DNA from: Phycisphaeraceae bacterium
GTDB taxonomy: Bacteria; Planctomycetota; Phycisphaerae; Phycisphaerales; Phycisphaeraceae
NCBI GenBank assembly: GCA_029260675.1
Contig: JAJDCV010000003.1
Coordinates: 1 to 9,460, forward strand
Length of the DNA stretch: 9,460 bases
Direction: 5' to 3'
Shown here: in pieces, positions 5,945 through 9,460 of the stretch
Layout: every line of letters begins with the position of its first letter
Numbering within the stretch: position 1 is the first letter of the stretch
Program-made: the position numbers and the translations under genes
Notes under the pieces: generated by a model
What the model saw: only the letters and a program-made list of their open reading frames with translations
Database searches by the model: none
Told to the model about the DNA's origin: nothing

Positions 5945-6027
5945 GGACTCAGGACCGACGTTGAGAGATCAGAGAATCACCATGTCAACGCCGCCTCTGA
6001 GGAGGCGCAGCCGACGAAGAGTCGGAT
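5945..6027. repeat. REP-like doublet upstream of the transposase-like gene
   Basis: The left arm GGACTCAGGACCGACGTTGA (5945-5964) is an imperfect inverted repeat of TCAACGCCGCCTCTGAG (5985-6001). The right half continues with two small hairpins: GCCTC/GAGGC (5993-5997 with 6002-6006, 4-base loop) and CCGAC/GTCGG (6011-6015 with 6021-6025, 5-base loop). The whole element is repeated with changes at 6617-6705 on the other side of the transposase gene, in the same orientation. This is the arrangement expected of REP palindromes next to a RAYT gene. Confidence 0.75.
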
Positions 6028-6058
6028 AATAAAGCTTTCAACTTATTCCGCACACACT

Positions 6059-6064
6059 TACAAT
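6059..6064 (+). promoter_or_regulatory. -10 box (TACAAT) of a leaderless transposase-like gene
   Basis: TACAAT is followed by exactly six bases and then the ATG at 6071, so the expected start site is the A of the ATG. A weak -35 (TTTCAA, 6036-6041) lies 17 bp upstream. The same six-base spacing is seen before the ATG at 6799. Confidence 0.5.
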
Positions 6065-6070
6065 GCAACC

Positions 6071-6595
6071 ATGCCGACCCCGGGCAAACGCTGGTACCAC
6101 ATCATCTTCAACACCCGTGGCACCTGGCTTCCCGGCGACCCACGCGGGTTCCGTTCACGCAAACACCGCACGCACAGCAGCGGCGATTACAAACACCCCC
6201 CGCCACAAGGTGAACACACGCGGTTGCACGACCATTCGAGAAACATCAGCGGTCCACCTGTCACACTCGGCGCATCATTGAGGCCAGCTGTCGGCCAAGC
6301 CCTCCTCGGGAAGATCCAGACACATGCACATCCCGTACTCGCGATCTGTGTCGGGTTCAACCACGCACATGTCTTGATTGAACTCCCCGATGACCGAGCC
6401 AAAGTCAAAAGGCTCGTCGGCACCTGGAAACAAGCGGCATCACACCGAATCCGCTCCGAGATGCCGGGGAACGTCTGGGCCTCGGGGTGTGATCCGATCC
6501 CAATCCGTGACCGAGCGCATCACACCAAGACGTACGACTACATCCTCCGTCATCGGCGCGAAGGCGCGTGGGTGTGGTCGTTCCGGGATGAATGA
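6071..6595 (+). CDS. REP-associated tyrosine transposase-like protein (Y1/HUH family)
   Basis: A 174-residue single-strand DNA endonuclease-type protein of the IS200-like/RAYT superfamily, expected to cut and rejoin REP hairpins through a tyrosine. The HUH metal-binding pair is H98-A-H100 in GFNHAHVLIELP. The catalytic tyrosine is probably Y157 in TYDYILRH (Y155 is the alternative). The N-terminus HIIFNTRGTWLPGDPRGF and C-terminus EGAWVWSFRDE have the style of a subfamily common in planctomycetes. Length is normal and the frame is intact. It stands alone and is flanked by two related REP-like doublets, as is typical for domesticated, single-copy RAYTs. ATG 6071 lies at the predicted transcription start and has no ribosome binding site. 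A mobile IS200-type element is less likely, because there is no tnpB and the flanking repeats are REP-like doublets in direct orientation. Confidence 0.85.
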   Translation: MPTPGKRWYHIIFNTRGTWLPGDPRGFRSRKHRTHSSGDYKHPPPQGEHTRLHDHSRNISGPPVTLGASLRPAVGQALLGKIQTHAHPVLAICVGFNHAHVLIELPDDRAKVKRLVGTWKQAASHRIRSEMPGNVWASGCDPIPIRDRAHHTKTYDYILRHRREGAWVWSFRDE

Positions 6596-6616
6596 AAAAA
6601 ATATCCGGTCCTTCGC

Positions 6617-6705
6617 GGACTCAGGACCGGCGTTGGGAGGCCATGCGCCCTCCTCATAAAAACACAACGCCGACCCTGAGGAGCCCAGCCGAAGATGAGT
6701 CGGAT
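6617..6705. repeat. REP-like doublet downstream of the transposase-like gene
   Basis: The left arm CTCAGGACCGGCGTT (6620-6634) matches the inverse of AACGCCGACCCTGAG (6666-6680) at 13 of 15 positions. Between them GGAGG (6636-6640) pairs with CCTCC (6649-6653), so the element can fold into one long interrupted hairpin. The right half continues through CAGCC to CCGA/TCGG (6689-6692 with 6700-6703). It aligns with 5945-6027 over both arms, with one small indel in the right half. A short related piece (CCGGTCCTTCGC, 6605-6616) precedes it. Confidence 0.75.
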
Positions 6706-6786
6706 GCCTCTGATCGGATAACACTGGTTAGATGCCCATGTCAGATACCCCATGAACAAAGCCTCCTCGACAACACCACACCCCGC

Positions 6787-6792
6787 TACAAT
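6787..6792 (+). promoter_or_regulatory. -10 box (TACAAT) of a leaderless sugar dehydrogenase gene
   Basis: TACAAT, then ACCCCC, then the ATG at 6799: the same six-base spacing as at 6059-6071. The expected start site is the ATG itself. TCGACA at 6767-6772 resembles a -35 but is only 14 bp away, so the -35 is uncertain. Confidence 0.5.
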
Positions 6793-6798
6793 ACCCCC

Positions 6799-7935
6799 AT
6801 GAAATCCGCATCCGTCATTCTGATCGCTGTCCTGCTGTGTGTTACCTCCCCAGCATCCGCTGATAACCACGGGTTTTCTGTCGCGTTTGTGAACCTGGGT
6901 TTTAAGCGACCCGTGCTGCTGACAGCGGCGCCCGACGACAGCGACCGGCTGTTTATCCTCGAACAGGCCGGGCGGGTGTTGTGGTTTGAGAATCGGCCGG
7001 ACGTGGCCGGCAGTGATGTCCACGTCGCGCTGGATATCAGCGGGGACACGGTGCGACGCAAGGGCAATGAGGAGGGCCTGCTCGGGCTGGCGTTCCACCC
7101 GGATTTCGCAAACAACCGCTACGTCTTCCTGCACTACTCCGCCAGCTCACCGAGGCGCAACGTCGTGTCGCGCTGGACCATGGACGACGAAGCCAGCGTG
7201 ATCCTGCCCGACAGCGAGCACGTCGTTCTCGAAATCGAGCAGCCGTTCGGCAACCATAACGGCGGACACATCGACTTCGGGCCCGACGGCTACCTCTACA
7301 TCACGCTCGGTGACGGCGGCGCGGGCGGCGACCCACACGGCAACGGGCAGAACCTCTCCACCCTGCTCGCTGCTATCCTGCGCATCGATGTCGATCAACT
7401 ACAAGACGGAAAGCCCTACGGCATCCCCGAAGATAACCCGTTTATCGATACCGACAACGCACGGCCGGAGATCTACGCCTACGGGCTGCGGAACGTCTGG
7501 CGGTTCAGCTTTGACACCGAGACCGGCACGCTCTGGGCCGGGGACGTCGGGCAGAACGCCAAGGAGGAGATCGACATCATCACCGCCGGTGGGAACTACG
7601 GCTGGAACGCACGCGAAGGGTTCAGCCCCTACAACGGCGGCGCGATGACGGATGAGATGATTGACCCGATCGTCGAACACAGCCGAAGCGAGGCCGCATC
7701 CATCACCGGCGGGTACGTCTACCACGGCAACGGCGTCCCTAAACTCCAAGGTGACTACATCTACGGCGACTACGTCACCGGCCTGGTCTGGCGGTTGCGT
7801 TACGACGGCCAACAAGTCACCGAACACGAACAATTCGACAAGGTGCCAGCGATCGCCAGCTTCGGCCTGGATAAGCACAACGAACTCTATATCTGCTCGT
7901 TGAAAGGCCGGATTTACAAGCTGATACCGGAGTGA
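6799..7935 (+). CDS. Secreted PQQ-dependent sugar dehydrogenase (glucose/sorbosone dehydrogenase family)
   Basis: A 378-residue beta-propeller protein expected to oxidise aldose sugars in the periplasm with pyrroloquinoline quinone and calcium. A signal peptide is clear (MKSASVILIAVLLCVTSPASA), with probable cleavage after A21. Family signatures: FVNLGFKRPVLLTAAPDDSD and RLFILEQAGRV near the start, EEGLLGLAFHPDFANNRYVFLHYS, then NHNGGHIDFGPDGYLYITLGDG, where H153 corresponds to the catalytic histidine of soluble glucose dehydrogenases. YAYGLRNVWRFSFD follows (R231 fits a PQQ-contacting arginine), then GDVGQNAKEEIDIITAGGNYGWN and a C-terminal blade SLKGRIYKLIPE. The reading frame is open back to 6592, but that extension runs through the REP element; the signal peptide and promoter fix the start at 6799. 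It stands alone. The real substrate is unknown, and PQQ synthesis genes are not in this window. Confidence 0.92.
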   Translation: MKSASVILIAVLLCVTSPASADNHGFSVAFVNLGFKRPVLLTAAPDDSDRLFILEQAGRVLWFENRPDVAGSDVHVALDISGDTVRRKGNEEGLLGLAFHPDFANNRYVFLHYSASSPRRNVVSRWTMDDEASVILPDSEHVVLEIEQPFGNHNGGHIDFGPDGYLYITLGDGGAGGDPHGNGQNLSTLLAAILRIDVDQLQDGKPYGIPEDNPFIDTDNARPEIYAYGLRNVWRFSFDTETGTLWAGDVGQNAKEEIDIITAGGNYGWNAREGFSPYNGGAMTDEMIDPIVEHSRSEAASITGGYVYHGNGVPKLQGDYIYGDYVTGLVWRLRYDGQQVTEHEQFDKVPAIASFGLDKHNELYICSLKGRIYKLIPE

Positions 7936-7948
7936 TCCACGGCGTGCT

Positions 7949-7963
7949 CCGTCAGACCGACGG
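7949..7963. terminator. Hairpin between convergent genes
   Basis: CCGTC (7949-7953) pairs with GACGG (7959-7963) across five bases. It lies 14 bp after the sugar dehydrogenase stop and overlaps the stop of the opposing small gene. With only about 16 bp between the two genes it may serve both as a transcription end, but there is no T-run on either strand. Confidence 0.3.
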
Positions 7964-8203
7964 CGGCCGATCCTCCTGGGCAACGTGCTCCGATGGGCGT
8001 TGCGGCCGTAAGCTTTGGATTATCCCCGTCCAGACGGTGTCGAGATAGAAACCGATCGACCAGGCGCTGACGATGCTGCACGCGACCGCCAGGAAGGCGT
8101 TACCCAATAGCAAACAGGCGGCCGTGCCGGCCAGGGTGAGCAGCCCACAGGTCAGCAGCAGGAACCTAACGAGTTGATCGCCCTGCCCGAAGAATCTATT
8201 CAT
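7952..8203 (-). CDS. Small two-helix membrane protein downstream of recJ
   Basis: An 83-residue protein of unknown function. A short polar start (MNRFFGQGDQLVR) is followed by two hydrophobic helices, about residues 13-33 (FLLLTCGLLTLAGTAACLLLG) and about 36-56 (FLAVACSIVSAWSIGFYLD), then a polar basic C-terminal tail (LRPQRPSEHVAQED). The ATG overlaps the recJ stop by 8 bp (ATGAATAG), so it is probably translated by ribosomes finishing recJ. I recognise no family. The overlap and the coherent hydropathy argue that it is real. No link to recombination can be read from the sequence. Confidence 0.7.
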   Translation of the reverse strand: MNRFFGQGDQLVRFLLLTCGLLTLAGTAACLLLGNAFLAVACSIVSAWSIGFYLDTVWTGIIQSLRPQRPSEHVAQEDRPPSV

Positions 8204-9460
8204 GTGTCACCGCCGAGAGTACTTTGAAGTCATTGATATGCAGCTCGGGGCGGCGCACGCCTTTCCAAGCGTTGACCTTGGGCTCAAAGAGCAGATCGAC
8301 CGCGACCCCGCCCGGCAACGATGCCGAATGTTCACCCATCCCAAACGCGACCGCACGGATGGTCTGGCCATTGTGCGCAACGGTTAATGAAAGATGTTGC
8401 CCAGACGCGCCCATCCGCTGGGATGGCCGGTCCAGCACCGCGCCCCGCAGCAGCAGCCGCGGCGTGGGGTTGCCGCGCCCAAACGGCGCGAGCTTGCCGA
8501 GGCTGTCGAAAGTTTCCAGCGTGCAATCGTCAAAAGCCACCGTAGCATCCACTCGCATCTCCCGGACAAGATCGTGTTCATCCATCAGGCCGTTGACCTG
8601 GTCGATCAGAGCGTCACGGAAATCATCCACCTTGTCAGTTGGCAACGTGACCCCAGCCGCCATCGCGTGCCCGCCGAAGCGTTCGAGATATTCAGAGCAC
8701 GCGGACAGGGCGTCGTGGATGGATACGCCATCAACACTGCGTGCCGAGCCCTGCGCCGTGCCGTCCTGGTAGCCCAACACCACCGCGGGTCGGCCGAAGG
8801 TATCGACCAGCCGGCTGGCGACGATCCCGACCACGCCGGGGTGCCAGCCCTCGCCTGCAACCACGATCGCGCGGCGGTCCGGCGCATCGTAACCCCGCTC
8901 GGTGACCATCCGCTTGGCCTGCTCGGTGATCTGCCGTTCGGTCGCGCGCCGGCGGTCGTTTTCATTTGTCAGGAAACGCGCCAACTCGGTGGCACGCGGG
9001 CCCATGGCTGTGGTCAGTAGTTCAAGCGCGTCCTTGGCGTGGCCCATCCGGCCACAGGCGTTGAGCCGGGGGCCCAAGACGAACCCGACATGGTACGCGT
9101 CGATCTTCTCGTCGCGCAGCTTCGACGCATCGATCAGTGCGCCCAACCCGACGAACGGCGTCTGCTTAATCCGGCCGAGCCCGAACGTGGTCAATACACG
9201 GTTCTCATCCCGCAAGGGCACCACGTCCGCCACCGTCCCCAACGCAACCAGCGGCAGCAGCTCGACCATCAGCTTGCGGTACTCATCGGGCAAGCGGTCG
9301 GACCCGCAATGCTCGCGGGCAAACTGCCAGGCGACCTTGAACGCGACGCCTGCGCCGCATAGGTCAGGGCAGGGGTAGGCGTTGGGTGTTGGGGATTGGG
9401 AGTTGGAGGATGGGGACGAGGTCAGGGTGAGTCCGGGGTGGACGAGTGTGTGTGCGTCGG
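8196..9460 (-). CDS. recJ: Single-stranded-DNA-specific exonuclease RecJ, C-terminal 420 residues (5' end outside window)
   Basis: A 5'-3' exonuclease on single-stranded DNA used in recombination and mismatch repair. The frame is open from the window edge at 9460 to TGA 8196-8198; a TTG at 9293 is internal, because conserved RecJ sequence (DLCGAGVAFKVAW) lies upstream of it. Recognisable in order: the end of the DHH core with ELLPLVALGTVADVVPL and ENRVL; VGFVLGPRLNACGRMG; the DHHA1 domain with GWHPGVVGIVASRLVDTFGRPAVVLG and RFGGHAMAAGVTLP; and the OB domain with LAPFGRGNPTPRLLLRGA. All visible key motifs are intact. The N-terminal DHH motif is not in the window. Odd: between VHPGL and YPCPDLCGAG there is a Ser/Pro/Thr/Asn-rich insertion encoded by G-rich DNA on the + strand. 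The stop overlaps the small membrane protein gene. Confidence 0.93.
   Translation of the reverse strand, partial: DAHTLVHPGLTLTSSPSSNSQSPTPNAYPCPDLCGAGVAFKVAWQFAREHCGSDRLPDEYRKLMVELLPLVALGTVADVVPLRDENRVLTTFGLGRIKQTPFVGLGALIDASKLRDEKIDAYHVGFVLGPRLNACGRMGHAKDALELLTTAMGPRATELARFLTNENDRRRATERQITEQAKRMVTERGYDAPDRRAIVVAGEGWHPGVVGIVASRLVDTFGRPAVVLGYQDGTAQGSARSVDGVSIHDALSACSEYLERFGGHAMAAGVTLPTDKVDDFRDALIDQVNGLMDEHDLVREMRVDATVAFDDCTLETFDSLGKLAPFGRGNPTPRLLLRGAVLDRPSQRMGASGQHLSLTVAHNGQTIRAVAFGMGEHSASLPGGVAVDLLFEPKVNAWKGVRRPELHINDFKVLSAVTHE
9372..9415 (+). repeat. G-rich low-complexity tract inside recJ (possible quadruplex)
   Basis: The + strand carries G-runs of three or four at 9372-9375, 9384-9386, 9391-9394, 9398-9400 and 9412-9415, separated by T/A-rich spacers such as ATT and TGTT. 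Four runs within 29 bases could form a G-quadruplex. It lies on the template strand of recJ and encodes the Ser/Pro/Thr-rich insertion. Confidence 0.55.

Noticed and set aside
5945..6705. The RAYT gene plus flanking repeats as one IS200/IS605 mobile element
   Set aside because: The flanking repeats are paired inverted REP-like units in direct orientation rather than element ends, there is no tnpB, and no target duplication could be seen. It is kept as a RAYT/REP locus.
6592..6798. A 69-codon N-terminal extension of the sugar dehydrogenase
   Set aside because: It runs through the REP-like element and places the signal peptide inside the protein. The promoter box and signal peptide both point to ATG 6799.
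8394..9020. A 208-codon + strand frame across recJ
   Set aside because: RecJ motifs on the - strand are continuous and intact here. The + frame gives no recognisable domain.

Overview
The window is GC-rich, densely coding bacterial DNA. The gene content suggests a planctomycete-like bacterium, perhaps class Phycisphaerae: two ECF sigma factors with membrane partners side by side, a RAYT-type transposase of a kind common in that group, and a recurrent TACAAT -10 element. This placement is an inference from gene style, not a database match.

Layout. (1) 1-3768, + strand, is regulatory. It holds the 3' end of an unrecognised gene (1-546), an ECF sigma factor (624-1304) overlapping by ATGA a single-pass membrane protein (1301-1978), then a second ECF sigma factor of SigH/SigR-like appearance (2140-2700) and its probable membrane anti-sigma factor (2881-3768). 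(2) 3769-5898 is a branched-chain amino acid unit. A good sigma-70-type promoter (TTGACC, 18 bp, TATACT) reads into an unlisted 32-codon ORF (3842-3940) that ends in four consecutive valine codons, one serine and a stop. A C-rich, hairpin-bearing leader follows, and then ilvB (4111-5898). This has the layout of a peptide-mediated attenuator and is the most interesting feature of the window. (3) 5899-6705 holds a REP-associated tyrosine transposase-like gene (6071-6595) flanked on both sides by related REP-like inverted-repeat elements. (4) 6799-7935 is a secreted PQQ-type sugar dehydrogenase. (5) 7952-9460, - strand, is a two-gene unit: recJ (5' end outside the window, with an odd low-complexity insertion made by G-rich DNA) overlapping a small two-helix membrane protein.

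Regulatory themes. TACAAT or TATACT boxes lie just upstream of several starts. In three cases (3842, 6071, 6799) the spacing puts the likely transcription start at or within a base or two of the A of the ATG, so leaderless mRNAs are probable. No intrinsic terminator with a convincing U-tract was found anywhere. No tRNA, rRNA or CRISPR array was seen.
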